64,000 nt of DNA from Streptomyces diacarni (GCF_003323715.1 NZ_QOIN01000048.1:248001-312000); one strand, 5' to 3'. Numbered from the stretch's first letter, positions 51,616 to 60,304 are shown. The notes: generated by a model not told the origin, from the sequence alone. Numbers and translations are program-made.

Positions 51616-52353
51616 TCACGGGCCGAGCAGGTGTCCCGCGTCGGCGACCACGGGAAGCGCTCTGGTCACCAGATGGGCGACCGGCCCGTCGCTCTCCTCC
51701 ATGGCCAGCGCCCTCCGGGTCACGGCGGCGGCTGCCTCATCGGAGGCGGCGGTGACCGTCAGTACGGCGATGAAGTGGTCGACCAGCCAATCGCGCAGCT
51801 CGGACAGAGGTGGCCGTTTGCCCTCGTCCAGCCAGATCAAGGAGGCGGCCTCGACGGCGGCTATCCAGGTGCGGACGGCCAGCCGCAGCCGGGCCGAACC
51901 GGGGCCCGCTTCCGCTTCGAGGTGCGTGAGGATCTGTTCGGCCGCGTCCCTGCGTACCTCGTCGACGATCGCGGTGGTACGGGAGGTCTCCACCACGCTG
52001 CCGCCCTGCAGCAGTGCCATGAAACCCGCGTCGTGCTCGTCGACGAACGCCAGGTACCGGTCGAGCGCCCGGGCGAGCCGGGCGGTGAGCGGTCCTGCGG
52101 GCGGCTCGGCGAAGCACTGTTCCAGCCGGTTGGCCGCGCTGCGCAACGCGGCCTCGTAGAGCTGTTGTTTGCCGCCGGGGAAGTAGCGGTAGACGAGTGG
52201 CCGCGAGACGCCGGCGGAGACCGCGACGTCGTCCAGCGAGACGTCCTCCGGTGACCTGTGCGCGAACAGGCCGAGTGCGTGACTGAGCAGTTGGCTGCGC
52301 CGCTCGTCGACACTGAGCCTGCGATACGCCGGGGCGGTGCCACTGCTGCTCAT
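51616..52353 (-). CDS. TetR-family regulator beside the diiron genes
   Basis: The 245-residue protein has an N-terminal TetR domain (RRSQLLSHALGLFA, VSRPLVYRYFPGGKQQLYEAAL) and a large helical ligand domain with an extra C-terminal helix pair. It is downstream of the AurF-like gene on the same strand but 95 bases away, with its own leaderless-type promoter. It probably controls the divergent diiron pair via the dyad at 53491-53503 (inference). Confidence 0.9.
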   Translation of the reverse strand: MSSSGTAPAYRRLSVDERRSQLLSHALGLFAHRSPEDVSLDDVAVSAGVSRPLVYRYFPGGKQQLYEAALRSAANRLEQCFAEPPAGPLTARLARALDRYLAFVDEHDAGFMALLQGGSVVETSRTTAIVDEVRRDAAEQILTHLEAEAGPGSARLRLAVRTWIAAVEAASLIWLDEGKRPPLSELRDWLVDHFIAVLTVTAASDEAAAAVTRRALAMEESDGPVAHLVTRALPVVADAGHLLGP

Positions 52354-52366
52354 GCAATGCAGCGTA
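52354..52366 (-). promoter_or_regulatory. Candidate leaderless promoter (-10 box) of the TetR gene
   Basis: Minus-strand TACGCT (52366-52361) precedes the ATG at 52353 by seven bases, with no Shine-Dalgarno sequence. Confidence 0.4.
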
Positions 52367-52447
52367 ACGGCCCCGGCGTGCTCGGAGGTCGTCAGGTTCC
52401 GCAGTTCTCTTCCACGAGGGCTTCACGCGACCCTCACGCGAAGGGCG

Positions 52448-53395
52448 TCACTTGGCCAGCAGTCCCGAGCTCACCCACAGCCTGCGGCCGGCGCCGCGCA
52501 GGACGCCGATCTCGTCCAGGAAGTCGGTCAGGCGCTTGGCGCCGGTCTGCATGATCTCCCTGCGGTGGCCGCTGGCCTTCACTTGGGCGACCGCCTCCCG
52601 CTTGTCGAGTCCGACATTCTCGTAGACCTGCGGGTTGACGAAGGAGATGGAGAAGACGCGCGCGGCCTCGCCGGAGCTGATCCGCGTCAGTTCGGCCTCC
52701 CAGCGCGGGCACGTGACCATCTGACGGCGCAGTTCCTCGCGCGCGTAGCGCACGTGACGGGCCTCTTCGATGACGTGGATACGGGTCACGCCGCGCACGA
52801 GCTGCTGCACGCGCTCGTCCGGGAACGTCAGCCGCTGCATCCAGTCCAGGATCTCCTCGCCCAGCAGCGTCGCGGTGAACGACCCCGGTGTGGTGGAGAC
52901 CGTCTTGAGGACGCGTGCCAGGTTGTGGTGCAGTCGGGAGACGGGGTAGGCGGGTGCTCCGCCCTGCTTGATCATGCGCGCGAACATCATCGAGTGCCGG
53001 CACTCGTCCGCGATCTCCGTCAGGGCGTAGCGCACGTGGTTGCTGGTGAGCGGCTTGTCGTAGATGTGCCGCACCAGCAGCTGCATCAGTATGACCTCGA
53101 ACCAGATGCCCAGTGAGGCGAGTGAGGCGGCCTCGTGCCTGGCCAGGTCCTTGCGCTGCTCCTGCGACATGCGCCGCCACAGGGGCGTGTCGTAGAGGGA
53201 GACGAGCTCCGGCGGCCAGAACCACTTGTCGTCCTCGAACGGCGCGTCCCAGTCCAGTTCGGTGTCCGGGTCGAAGGAGTGCTTCCTGGAGGACTCGAGG
53301 AGGCGCTCGGCGACCTGCTCGCGGTCTTTGAGCAGTCCGAGGGCGTCCCTGAGCGCCTCGCGTTCCGTCGCGGCGATGTCAGGCGCTGTCGTCAT
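52448..53395 (-). CDS. AurF-like diiron oxygenase
   Basis: The 315-residue protein has the ferritin-like diiron ligands of the AurF/CmlI N-oxygenase family: WFEVILMQLLVRH, EIADECRHSMMF, GEEILDWMQR and HVIEEARHVRYAREE. Characterised members oxidise arylamines or perform hydroxylations; the substrate here is unknown. It is divergent from a second diiron protein across a 215-bp spacer. Confidence 0.85.
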   Translation of the reverse strand: MTTAPDIAATEREALRDALGLLKDREQVAERLLESSRKHSFDPDTELDWDAPFEDDKWFWPPELVSLYDTPLWRRMSQEQRKDLARHEAASLASLGIWFEVILMQLLVRHIYDKPLTSNHVRYALTEIADECRHSMMFARMIKQGGAPAYPVSRLHHNLARVLKTVSTTPGSFTATLLGEEILDWMQRLTFPDERVQQLVRGVTRIHVIEEARHVRYAREELRRQMVTCPRWEAELTRISSGEAARVFSISFVNPQVYENVGLDKREAVAQVKASGHRREIMQTGAKRLTDFLDEIGVLRGAGRRLWVSSGLLAK

Positions 53396-53490
53396 GCTGG
53401 GGCACCTCTTCGTCGGGTGTCACCGGCTCGCGAGGGGCTGCCGACTCACGAGGGTTACCGGTGGTCACGTCTGCTGTCGTCTCTTATGAG

Positions 53491-53503
53491 ACTGCTTGTC
53501 AGT
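53491..53503. promoter_or_regulatory. Dyad ACTG-N5-CAGT in the divergent diiron promoter region
   Basis: ACTG (53491-53494) and CAGT (53500-53503), extended by GTC and AAG flanks, form an interrupted palindrome between the two divergent diiron genes. It is a candidate TetR operator. Confidence 0.4.
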
Positions 53504-53610
53504 AAGGACGTCAATCCCCCGCGCACCACTTGTTGACCGCGCAGTAACACGCGTGTGACTCTGCCAACAACCCATGCATACCGGGCAGTCCGTGACCGAA
53601 GGAGATGTCC

Positions 53611-54720
53611 GTGTCCACACACGCTCTCTATGTGCACGCAACCGACGCCCCCCTCTGGCAGGTCCCCGCCTCCGGCTCCGCCCGCTTCTCCTGGGAGTAC
53701 GACGACGGACGGGACCGCCTTCTCGCCCTCTACCAGAAGGGCAAGGACAAGCAGTGGGACGGACAGCGCCGCATCGACTGGGAGCTGGAGGTCGACCCGT
53801 ACGACCCGCTGGGCACCCCCGACGAGGCGATGACCCTCTACGGCACCCCCTACTGGGACAAGATGAACGAGGCGGAGCGCAGCGAGCTGCGCCGGCACTA
53901 CGCCTCCTGGCAGTTCAGCCAGTTCCTGCACGGGGAGCAGGGCGCCATGGTGTGCGCGGCGCGGATCGTGGAGTCGGCGCCCGACATGGACGCGAAGTTC
54001 TACTCCGCGACGCAGACCATGGACGAGGCCCGGCACGCGGAGATCTACGGCCGGTTCCTCCACGAGAAGGTCGGGATGCTCTACCCGATCAACGACGACC
54101 TCCAGTCCCTCCTCGGCGACACCCTGCGCGACTCTCGCTGGGACATGCCCTACCTGGGCATGCAGGTGCTGATCGAGGGCCTGGCGCTGGCCGCCTTCGG
54201 CATGATCCGCGACACCACCGACAAGCCGCTGCCCCAACAGATCCTCGCCTACGTCATGCAGGACGAGGCCCGGCACGTCGCCTTCGGCAGGATGGCGCTG
54301 CGCGACTACTACAAGCAGCTCACCGACGCCGAACTGCGCGAGCGCGAGGAGTTCGTCATCGAGGGCTGCTACCTGATGCGTGACCGCCTCAAGGGCGCGG
54401 AGGTGCTGGAGAACTTCGGCATACCGCGCGCCGAAGCGGACGTCTTCAGCGAGCAGTCCGAACACCTCCAACTCTTCCGCAAACTCCTCTTCAGCCGCAT
54501 CGTGCCCTGCGTGCGCGATATCGGCCTGTGGGGGGAGCGTCTGCAGCGCGCCTATCTCGACATGGGCGTCTTCGAGATGGGAAACCAGAATCTCGACCTG
54601 CTGATGGTCCAGGACGAGCAGATCGCCGAGAAGCTGGACGCCGAACGGTTCGCAGCGGAGGAGGCCGAACGAACCGCGGAGGTGGCCGAAGCCATCGAGG
54701 AGGGCAAGACTCTTCCGTAG
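53611..54720 (+). CDS. Ferritin-like diiron protein
   Basis: The 369-residue protein carries two diiron ligand pairs: HGEQGAM and MDEARHAEIYGR, IEGLALAAFGM and MQDEARHVAFGRM. This is a ferritin-like four-helix bundle related to R2-type oxidases/desaturases. Its C-terminal helix is Glu/Ala-rich. I favour the GTG at 53611, six bases after AAGGAG; the in-frame ATG at 53605 directly abuts that ribosome site. With the divergent AurF-like oxygenase it probably forms a TetR-controlled oxidative module. Substrate unknown. Confidence 0.85.
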   Translation: MSTHALYVHATDAPLWQVPASGSARFSWEYDDGRDRLLALYQKGKDKQWDGQRRIDWELEVDPYDPLGTPDEAMTLYGTPYWDKMNEAERSELRRHYASWQFSQFLHGEQGAMVCAARIVESAPDMDAKFYSATQTMDEARHAEIYGRFLHEKVGMLYPINDDLQSLLGDTLRDSRWDMPYLGMQVLIEGLALAAFGMIRDTTDKPLPQQILAYVMQDEARHVAFGRMALRDYYKQLTDAELREREEFVIEGCYLMRDRLKGAEVLENFGIPRAEADVFSEQSEHLQLFRKLLFSRIVPCVRDIGLWGERLQRAYLDMGVFEMGNQNLDLLMVQDEQIAEKLDAERFAAEEAERTAEVAEAIEEGKTLP

Positions 54721-54782
54721 CCGGCCGGTGCTTCGTGCGTGCGGGCCGGCAAGGGTCCGCACGGCAGCCGGCGAAGGAGGTC

Positions 54783-55195
54783 ATGGCAGGCGCTGCCGGG
54801 ATCGATCTCGGTGCGAGGAACTCGGTCGTCAGCGTCCTGGAGGGCGGAGTGCCCGGCGTGAATCCGGACGAGATGGTGGCCCTGGGGGCACCACGCACGT
54901 CTCGGCGACCTGGGGCGGGCAAGGAGTAGAAGATACGGGTCTCCCGCGGGTCCAGTCGGCCGAAGGGCGACGTCGAGCGCAGGACGCGCGAGGCCGAGCA
55001 GTACGCGGGGGAGGACCAGGCAAGCGCCGCGAGGCCGCCGAGGCCCGCAACCAGGCCGAGCAGCGGGTCACCCAGACCGAACGGCTGCTGGCCGACACGG
55101 ACGACGGCGAGGTCTCCGACGAGACCCGTTTCGAGAGCGCGGGTGACGAGCCCGGCAGCGACGAGCCGAAGGGCGCCCCCATCGCGGGCGGATGA
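54783..55195 (+). pseudogene. dnaK: Decayed DnaK (Hsp70) pseudogene
   Basis: A perfect ribosome site (AAGGAGG) precedes MAGAAGIDLGARNSVVSVLE, the N-terminus of DnaK. The frame then jumps to VNPDEMVALGA (normally about residue 365) and to GAGKE-stop-KIRVSRGSSRPKGDVER (normally about residue 490), where the usual Gln codon CAG is TAG. Next comes REAEQYAGED and, after a frameshift near 55017, KRREAAEARNQAEQ and a tail to 55195. Two internal deletions, a nonsense codon and frameshifts mean no functional chaperone. Confidence 0.85.
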
Positions 55196-55215
55196 GGCGC
55201 TCGGGGAGCCGTGAG

Positions 55216-55731
55216 TCAGTCGCCGAACCACCCGGCGGCATCCAGCCGGAACCCCGCAGGGCCGACCACGCTCTCCAGCGCGTCCTCCAGTTCGGTCAGC
55301 CGCCCGTTGCCCAGGCGCTCGGCCCACTGGCCGCGCAGCTCCTGGAAGACGGCAGCCGAGAGCGTCAGCGCGTCCAGCCCGCGCGGGGTGAGCCGGACGA
55401 GCTTGCGCCGCGCGTCTCGTGGGTCCGCGACCCGCTGCGCGTAGCCCATGGCCGCGAGCCGGTCGACGGTCTTGCCCGCCGCCTGCTTGGAGATCCCCAG
55501 CCGCCGTCCCAGCTCGCTCGCGGTCACTCCGTCCGGCCCGATGGCCTGCATCGCGAAGCCGTGCGCAGGGCGCAGGTCGGGGTAGCCGTGGTCGGCGAGC
55601 TCCTCGTGCAACTGGTCGATGAGGGAGCGGAACCCGGTGAACAGCAGCAACGGCAGCTCGAACCCCCACCGCTGCGGGGGATCTCCCTCGACAGAATCGA
55701 CAACCTGGTTTACCTTCTTTTCGACAACCAC
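55216..55731 (-). CDS. MarR-family transcriptional regulator
   Basis: The 171-residue protein has ELPLLLFTGFRSLIDQLHEE, the winged helix (TASELGRRLGISKQAAGKTV, YAQRVADPRDARRKLVRLT) and a C-terminal helix. I set the start at the GTG at 55731, five bases after GGGTGG; relatives start around VNQV, so the first ten residues are uncertain. Two direct TCGACAACC copies (55697-55705 and 55721-55729) lie at its 5' end and could be operator half-sites. It is divergent from the AhpD-like gene, the usual layout for a MarR regulator and its target. Confidence 0.85.
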   Translation of the reverse strand: MVVEKKVNQVVDSVEGDPPQRWGFELPLLLFTGFRSLIDQLHEELADHGYPDLRPAHGFAMQAIGPDGVTASELGRRLGISKQAAGKTVDRLAAMGYAQRVADPRDARRKLVRLTPRGLDALTLSAAVFQELRGQWAERLGNGRLTELEDALESVVGPAGFRLDAAGWFGD

Positions 55732-55758
55732 ATTGACCACCCTAAGGGGGCATTCCGC

Positions 55759-56331
55759 ATGCCTGAAGCGAGGTCCGCCATGCGCGCCGAGCCCAGCGAA
55801 TTCAGCGATCTCACCCCACGAAGCGCCCCGCCCGCCTCCCGCCCACTCATGGAGGCCACGAGCCGACGGCTCGGCTTTCTGCCCTCCGCGGTGGCGCGCC
55901 TGGCCACCTCCCCGCGGACTCTTGAGGCGTTCACGAGGATGAGCGCCGCGTTCGAGGCCACCACCCTCGATCCGCTCGCCCGCGAGACCGTCATCATGAC
56001 CGTCGCGACCCGCAACGACTGCCGGGTGTGCGTCCTGATGCACACCCGCAAGCTGTCCGCCCTGGGAGCGGACGAGGAACTGGTGGAGGCACTGCGCGAC
56101 GGGCGGCGCCTCCCCGACGAACGCCTGGAAGCCGTCCGGGCCTTCGCGCTCGACGTGCTCGACCGTGCGGGGGATGTCGACCGCGAGGTGCTCGACACCT
56201 TCCTCGGTCACGGCCACACCCTCGAGCAGGCCCTCGAAGTCGTCCTCGGAATCGGCGCCTACACGCTTTCCACGCTGGCCAACCGGCTCACCGGTGCCCC
56301 TGTCGACCCGCAACTGGAGCCTCGTGCGTAA
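55759..56331 (+). CDS. Carboxymuconolactone decarboxylase/AhpD-like protein
   Basis: The 190-residue protein has the CMD-domain catalytic motif CRVCVLMHTRK (C-x2-C-x3-H), as in alkylhydroperoxidase AhpD, within MTVATRNDCRVC. It is expected to reduce peroxides or act in redox relay. The ATG follows AAGGGGG by eight bases. It is divergent from the MarR regulator, which may repress it. Confidence 0.88.
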   Translation: MPEARSAMRAEPSEFSDLTPRSAPPASRPLMEATSRRLGFLPSAVARLATSPRTLEAFTRMSAAFEATTLDPLARETVIMTVATRNDCRVCVLMHTRKLSALGADEELVEALRDGRRLPDERLEAVRAFALDVLDRAGDVDREVLDTFLGHGHTLEQALEVVLGIGAYTLSTLANRLTGAPVDPQLEPRA

Positions 56332-56634
56332 CCCGCGGCCCTGCGTCCCGCCGAACCGTCGGGGGCGCGGGGGCCGGGCAGGTCGTCCGGCGCCTCTGTG
56401 CGCCGCACCAGACAGGCCCATTTGAGGCTCATCCTGCGAGCCCCTCCGGCAACCCACTCTCCGGCACACCGGGCGGACCCGTTCACGGCTCACCGTGCGG
56501 CCCCCCCCTTGCGGCCGATTCTGCGGCTCACCGTGCGGCCGTCTGCGGCTCACTGGGCCGGGGCCCCTGGGCCCCCTGCGGCCTTCCCAGGGTCCGATCT
56601 GTGACCCACCGGACGGGGCGCCGCGCACGTGTGG
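56332..56634. other. Intergenic stretch
   Basis: About 300 bases separate two converging genes. A cggctcaccgtgcggcc unit occurs twice (near 56483 and 56522) without a larger structure. There is no gene I can support. Confidence 0.5.
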
Positions 56635-57135
56635 TCAGCCCGCGAGGGTCCGTACGGGCAGCAGGCAGTGTGCGGCGGAGGACATCATTTCCTCACTCAC
56701 GTACTCCCTCAGCGACTGCTCGCCCACCGCGGCGCCCGACGGGGCCTGCGGCCACGGGGTGGTCGCCAGCATGAAGTAGACCTGCCCCCGTCCCCGTGCG
56801 GCGGCGACCCACTCCGGTGGGGCCGGATACTGGGCCGTCAGCTTCGGCATGGTCAGCGCCGCCTGGCCGCCCTCGACGATCAGCGTCACCGGGAACCGCC
56901 GTCCCGCCGCGGCCGCGTCCACCGCCTCGGTCCCCACCGGAAGTCCCGCCTCTTGTGCGAGCTTGTGCATCGCGGCGACCGTCGCCTCCCGGCCCCCGAC
57001 GCCGTCACCGAGCGAGTAGACGAGCAGAAAAGCCATGTCCCGACCGTCCCCGTACTCGCCGGCCCAGCCGAGGACGGTGAGGGTTCCGAAGTCGCGCTGC
57101 TGGGTGCCGCCCTGGGCGGCCTGGGGGGAAGTCAT
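56635..57135 (-). CDS. Conserved hypothetical protein
   Basis: The 166-residue cytoplasmic protein has FGTLTVLGWAGEYGDGRDMA, FLLVYSLGDGVGGREATV and RFPVTLIVEGGQAALTMPKL. I do not recognise the family, although its codon pattern is that of a real gene. No signal or membrane segment is seen. It is monocistronic. Confidence 0.65.
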   Translation of the reverse strand: MTSPQAAQGGTQQRDFGTLTVLGWAGEYGDGRDMAFLLVYSLGDGVGGREATVAAMHKLAQEAGLPVGTEAVDAAAAGRRFPVTLIVEGGQAALTMPKLTAQYPAPPEWVAAARGRGQVYFMLATTPWPQAPSGAAVGEQSLREYVSEEMMSSAAHCLLPVRTLAG

Positions 57136-57414
57136 GGATCGGCACCCTAGCGGCGCAAGAGGCTGTTCATCGTCCCGGAATCACCCTGAATGACCACCGT
57201 GGAGACGCGAACACGCCCCCGAGGGCACGCTCGGTCACGCGTGCGTCGCCACCGTGTTGACCCCCGTCGTTCCGGCGGCGGGGGCGCCACTCGCGGTCGG
57301 TGCGCGGTTGGAGCGTCACACCAGGGCTCGACTACCGTGTGCACTTACACGGTCACAACACGTCTTCGGGTGCTGTGTTCCGTGCTCCGTGCGACTCCTA
57401 CTCGGTGGTGACAC

Positions 57415-57867
57415 ATGCTCAACTCTGCACACGCCCGCCACAAGGCACCCGCTCGCCGTACCCGTGTCCTGATGCGGACCGGACTGCTCACCACGGCCCT
57501 CGGTGTGGCTCTCGGGACGGGCGGACCGATCGCGATGGCCGCGGAGGGGAGCAAGGCGCCACGCAGCGGCGGCGACACTGCGGCCAACGCTGTCAGCAAG
57601 GGCCTGGCGGCTCCCGTCAGGGAGACGACACGGGGCACCGGCGTCGCGCTGGGGAGGACGCTGGAGACGGTCAACGACCTCCAGCTCAACCCGCTGGCCA
57701 ACACCGGGACGGACCCTCTGGACAACTCCGTGGGCACTCAGATCGCCGACTTCAAGCCGGTGAGCACCGCGGCTCTGACCGGACCCCTCGCGCGCGGGGC
57801 CTCGCTCGGGGAACTGCCGCTCGTCGGGCCGGTGACCAGCACCCTGACAGAGGCGCTGCCCGGCTGA
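57415..57867 (+). CDS. Secreted small protein at the edge of the coat-gene cluster
   Basis: The 150-residue protein has a basic N-terminus and a signal peptide (GLLTTALGVALGTGGPIAMA, cleavage about residue 42). The mature part is low in aromatic residues and has TVNDLQLNPLANTGTDPLDN and a hydrophobic C-terminus GELPLVGPVTSTL. Proteins like this occur in streptomycetes as unnamed secreted proteins. Its placement beside rodlin and chaplin genes suggests a surface role (inference). A strong terminator follows. Confidence 0.7.
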   Translation: MLNSAHARHKAPARRTRVLMRTGLLTTALGVALGTGGPIAMAAEGSKAPRSGGDTAANAVSKGLAAPVRETTRGTGVALGRTLETVNDLQLNPLANTGTDPLDNSVGTQIADFKPVSTAALTGPLARGASLGELPLVGPVTSTLTEALPG

Positions 57868-57882
57868 CCTACTGCCGTGCCG

Positions 57883-57927
57883 ACACGGAAGAAGCCACCG
57901 GCCGGCTGCCGGTGGCTTCTTCCGTGT
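57883..57927. terminator. Bidirectional terminator between secreted protein and rodlin gene
   Basis: A 20-bp perfect stem (57883-57902 with 57908-57927) with a 5-base loop contains GAAGCCACCGGC and its complement. It lies between two converging genes. Confidence 0.9.
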
Positions 57928-57956
57928 GGTGCGCGACGGGCGCGTGGCCCGCCGGC

Positions 57957-58367
57957 TCAGTTGTTGTTCTCGCCGTTCGCGGACAGGGCCGAGATGTCGT
58001 CCAGGATGTGCGACAGGGAGTCGTCACCCTTGGCCTGCGAGGAGTTGTCCGAGCACTGCTGGTTCTGCGGGTTGTGCAGAACGTTGATGTCCTGGACGGC
58101 CACGTTGACCAGGCCGACGACGGAGCCGACGTTGACGTCGGCCGGCAGGCCGACGCAGGGCTTGTTCAGGGTGCCCTGAATCGCCTGGAACTGCGGGCTG
58201 CCGTTGCCGTAGGTGGCGGCGTTGCCCATGCTCTGGTCGGCACCGTTCCCGTTCACCGTGGTGGTGCCGGTGTCGTTACCGGTCGCGAACGCCTGCGGGG
58301 CGGCCAGCGCGGACATACCGACGAGCGAGACGGCCACCGTGGCGGTGGACAGAGCCTTCTTCATCAT
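57957..58367 (-). CDS. Rodlin protein (RdlA/RdlB family)
   Basis: The 136-residue protein starts MMKKALSTATVAVSLVGMSA with a signal peptide cleaved near AFATG. It continues with DTGTTTVNGNGADQ, IQGTLNKPCVGLP, NVAVQDINVLHNPQNQQC and a final DDSLSHILDDISAL, all rodlin hallmarks with the two conserved Cys. Rodlins form the rodlet layer on aerial hyphae and spores together with chaplins. A second rodlin at 60641 is about two-thirds alike by eye. AGGAA lies upstream of the start. Confidence 0.92.
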   Translation of the reverse strand: MMKKALSTATVAVSLVGMSALAAPQAFATGNDTGTTTVNGNGADQSMGNAATYGNGSPQFQAIQGTLNKPCVGLPADVNVGSVVGLVNVAVQDINVLHNPQNQQCSDNSSQAKGDDSLSHILDDISALSANGENNN

Positions 58368-58504
58368 TGGTTTTACCGTTCCTCTTCGAAGAGTGCGGAA
58401 GTCTGGGACGCCGGGTTCAACTGTCGACCGCCCTCTGAGTTGTTCTTTTTCACCTGAATGGTGAATATTCCGTGACCGGGGAAAACCGGGACGGCCGATC
58501 CGGC

Positions 58505-58783
58505 TCACTTCGTCAGTGGCAGTCCGCCGAGCAGATTCCGGTCGCTGGTCAGCTCGCCGTCCCGCAGGGTGTTGCCCACGGCGTCCTTGAGGGCGTCCAC
58601 CTGCGGCCCCGCGACACCCACCGGGGGCTGCGCGAGCAGCTCACCGCTGGCGAGAGCCTGGTCGAGGGAACCGTTGAGGCTGAAGTTCGGCCCTGCGGCG
58701 GGCTGGGCTGCGAAGGCGGGCGCACCGGCGCCCAGAGCCATCACGGAACCGGCGAGGGCGGCGGCTGTCTTCATGTACTTCAT
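58505..58783 (-). CDS. Small secreted protein
   Basis: The 92-residue protein has a signal peptide (MKYMKTAAALAGSVMALGAG, cleavage near AFAAQ) and a short mature region SLNGSLDQALASGELL ending GGLPLTK. The family is unknown to me. It is between rodlin and chaplin genes and has a similar signal peptide, so it is probably a minor surface component. Confidence 0.65.
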   Translation of the reverse strand: MKYMKTAAALAGSVMALGAGAPAFAAQPAAGPNFSLNGSLDQALASGELLAQPPVGVAGPQVDALKDAVGNTLRDGELTSDRNLLGGLPLTK

Positions 58784-59304
58784 GGGGTGCTTCTTCTCCC
58801 GGAAGATGTCGGAGGTTCCAGGGCGCCCTGCTAACGACCCACTCGGCGGCCGGAAACGAGGGACGCGTGCATGCGCGAAGACGCGAAGAGGGGTGAAGAG
58901 GCGCGCAGACGCGAAACGCGGAGTGCGGATCGCCTCTGGACATACGAACTCACGAACTGATGAACCCACGAACACGGGGTGCGCAGGAACGCGTGAACGT
59001 GCGCACGCGAAAACAAGAGAACGCGAGAACACGAGAACGCGAGAACACGAGAAGGCGGGAACGAGGCGGGGGAGCGCGAAAGTGCCTGAACGCGGCGCGC
59101 CCGGCTTTCGCGGGCTGTGGCTACAGCCCGGCATGAGGTCCTTGGAATCACAGAATCGCGGAACGGCCCGGGAGCCGTTCCGCGATCCAGGGGTGTCGGC
59201 GTCTTCCCGCGAGGGACGTCTCTGTCCGAGGGACGTCTCCCGGCGCGAAGCGCCTTCTCGTAAGGCGGCACGCCTTTTCGTCAGGGATGCCTTCCCGCGA
59301 GGGA
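58784..59304. other. Intergenic purine-rich stretch with hairpin
   Basis: The stretch contains a purine-rich plus strand with two tandem copies of aacgcgagaacacgag (59020-59035 and 59036-59051). A 12-bp perfect hairpin (59155-59166 with 59175-59186) may terminate the chaplin transcript. No gene is supported. Confidence 0.55.
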
Positions 59305-59895
59305 TCAGACCCGGTTCCGCGCCGCGCGGCGGTAGAGCACCGTGCCGCCCAGCAGGGCGCCGAGGCCGAGGGCCGCGGCGCCCCAGGGGCCTTCCGCGCC
59401 GGTCTCGGCCAGCATCTCGGGGGCCTTCTCCTCCTGCTCAGGTGCCGCCACGGGAGCGGCCTCCTCGACCGGAGCGTCGGCCTGCACGGCGGGCTTCTCG
59501 GCCTCCGGTGCGCGCGGCTCCTGCGCCGGTTCGGCGGGCTTCTCAGGAGTGCTCTCCTCCTGCTTGGGCGGCTCCTCCTCCGTCCGCTGCGGGGGGTTCT
59601 TCGGCTCTTCCTCGGGCTCGTGGTGCTGCGGAGGGGTGTGGTGGTGGCCGGAAGGCTCGTTGACGCACGAGTTGCCGAACGCCGGGTTCAGCGCACCGAC
59701 GACGTTGACGGTGTTGCCGCACACGTTGGCCGGCACGTGCACCGGAGCCTGTACGGCGTTGCCCGACAGCACGCCGGGGGAGCCGGCGGCGCCACCACCG
59801 GCTCCCGCGTCGGCTTGTGCGTACCCGGCCGCACTGGCGAGCACTCCTGTGGTGGCGGCCGCGGTCAGGAGGCTCTTGCTCAAGACCTTTCGCAT
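59305..59895 (-). CDS. Cell-wall-anchored chaplin with a single chaplin domain
   Basis: The 196-residue protein has a signal peptide (to about residue 29), one chaplin domain (about 30-80: GSPGVLSGNAVQAPVHVPAN, then VCGNTVNVVGALNPAFGNSC with both Cys), a Glu/Pro-rich stalk (about 85-160), the sortase motif LAETG, a hydrophobic helix and a basic tail. Long chaplins ChpA-C of S. coelicolor have two chaplin domains; here there is only one. Sortase E-type enzymes would attach it to peptidoglycan. Confidence 0.9.
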   Translation of the reverse strand: MRKVLSKSLLTAAATTGVLASAAGYAQADAGAGGGAAGSPGVLSGNAVQAPVHVPANVCGNTVNVVGALNPAFGNSCVNEPSGHHHTPPQHHEPEEEPKNPPQRTEEEPPKQEESTPEKPAEPAQEPRAPEAEKPAVQADAPVEEAAPVAAPEQEEKAPEMLAETGAEGPWGAAALGLGALLGGTVLYRRAARNRV

Positions 59896-59989
59896 GGTCT
59901 CTTCCTGCTCTCAGTCTGTTGCTGAAGGTGCGGACGGGGCGGACACGCTGAACTTCACGTCCCCCTGGTCCGCGCCGTGGGAAACCGGA

Positions 59990-60031
59990 CGGCTCCGGTG
60001 CGCGGGCTCGACGCCCAACGCACCGGAGCCG
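59990..60031 (-). terminator. Terminator after the short chaplin gene
   Basis: CGGCTCCGGTGCG (59990-60002) pairs perfectly with 60019-60031. The loop contains a nested GGGC/GCCC hairpin. It lies about 37 bases beyond the stop of the short chaplin. Confidence 0.75.
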
Positions 60032-60067
60032 GTCCGAACTGGTTCCCGCACACGAGGGCGGGGGGCG

Positions 60068-60304
60068 TCAGTCGCTGACGCAGGTGTTGCCGAACGCCGG
60101 GTTGAGCAGGCCGATGACGTCGATCGTGTTGCCACAGACCTGGACCGGCACGTGCACCGGAACCTGGATCACGTTGCCCGAGATGACACCGGGGGAGTTC
60201 GCGGCGCCGCCCTGGGCGCCCGAGTCGGCGAGAGCCGGAGCGGCGGCGGTGCCCAGGGCCATCAGGGTGCCGGCGGCAACAGTCGCGACCTTCGTGTACT
60301 TCAC
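60068..60304 (-). CDS. Short chaplin
   Basis: The 78-residue protein has a signal peptide (VKYTKVATVAAGTLMALG, cleavage near ALADS) and one chaplin domain with both cysteines: ANSPGVISGNVIQVPVHVPV, VCGNTIDVIGLLNPAFGNTC. It is like ChpD-H, which self-assemble into amyloid films that lower surface tension for aerial growth. The GTG at 60304 follows AAGGA at good spacing. Confidence 0.93.
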   Translation of the reverse strand: MKYTKVATVAAGTLMALGTAAAPALADSGAQGGAANSPGVISGNVIQVPVHVPVQVCGNTIDVIGLLNPAFGNTCVSD

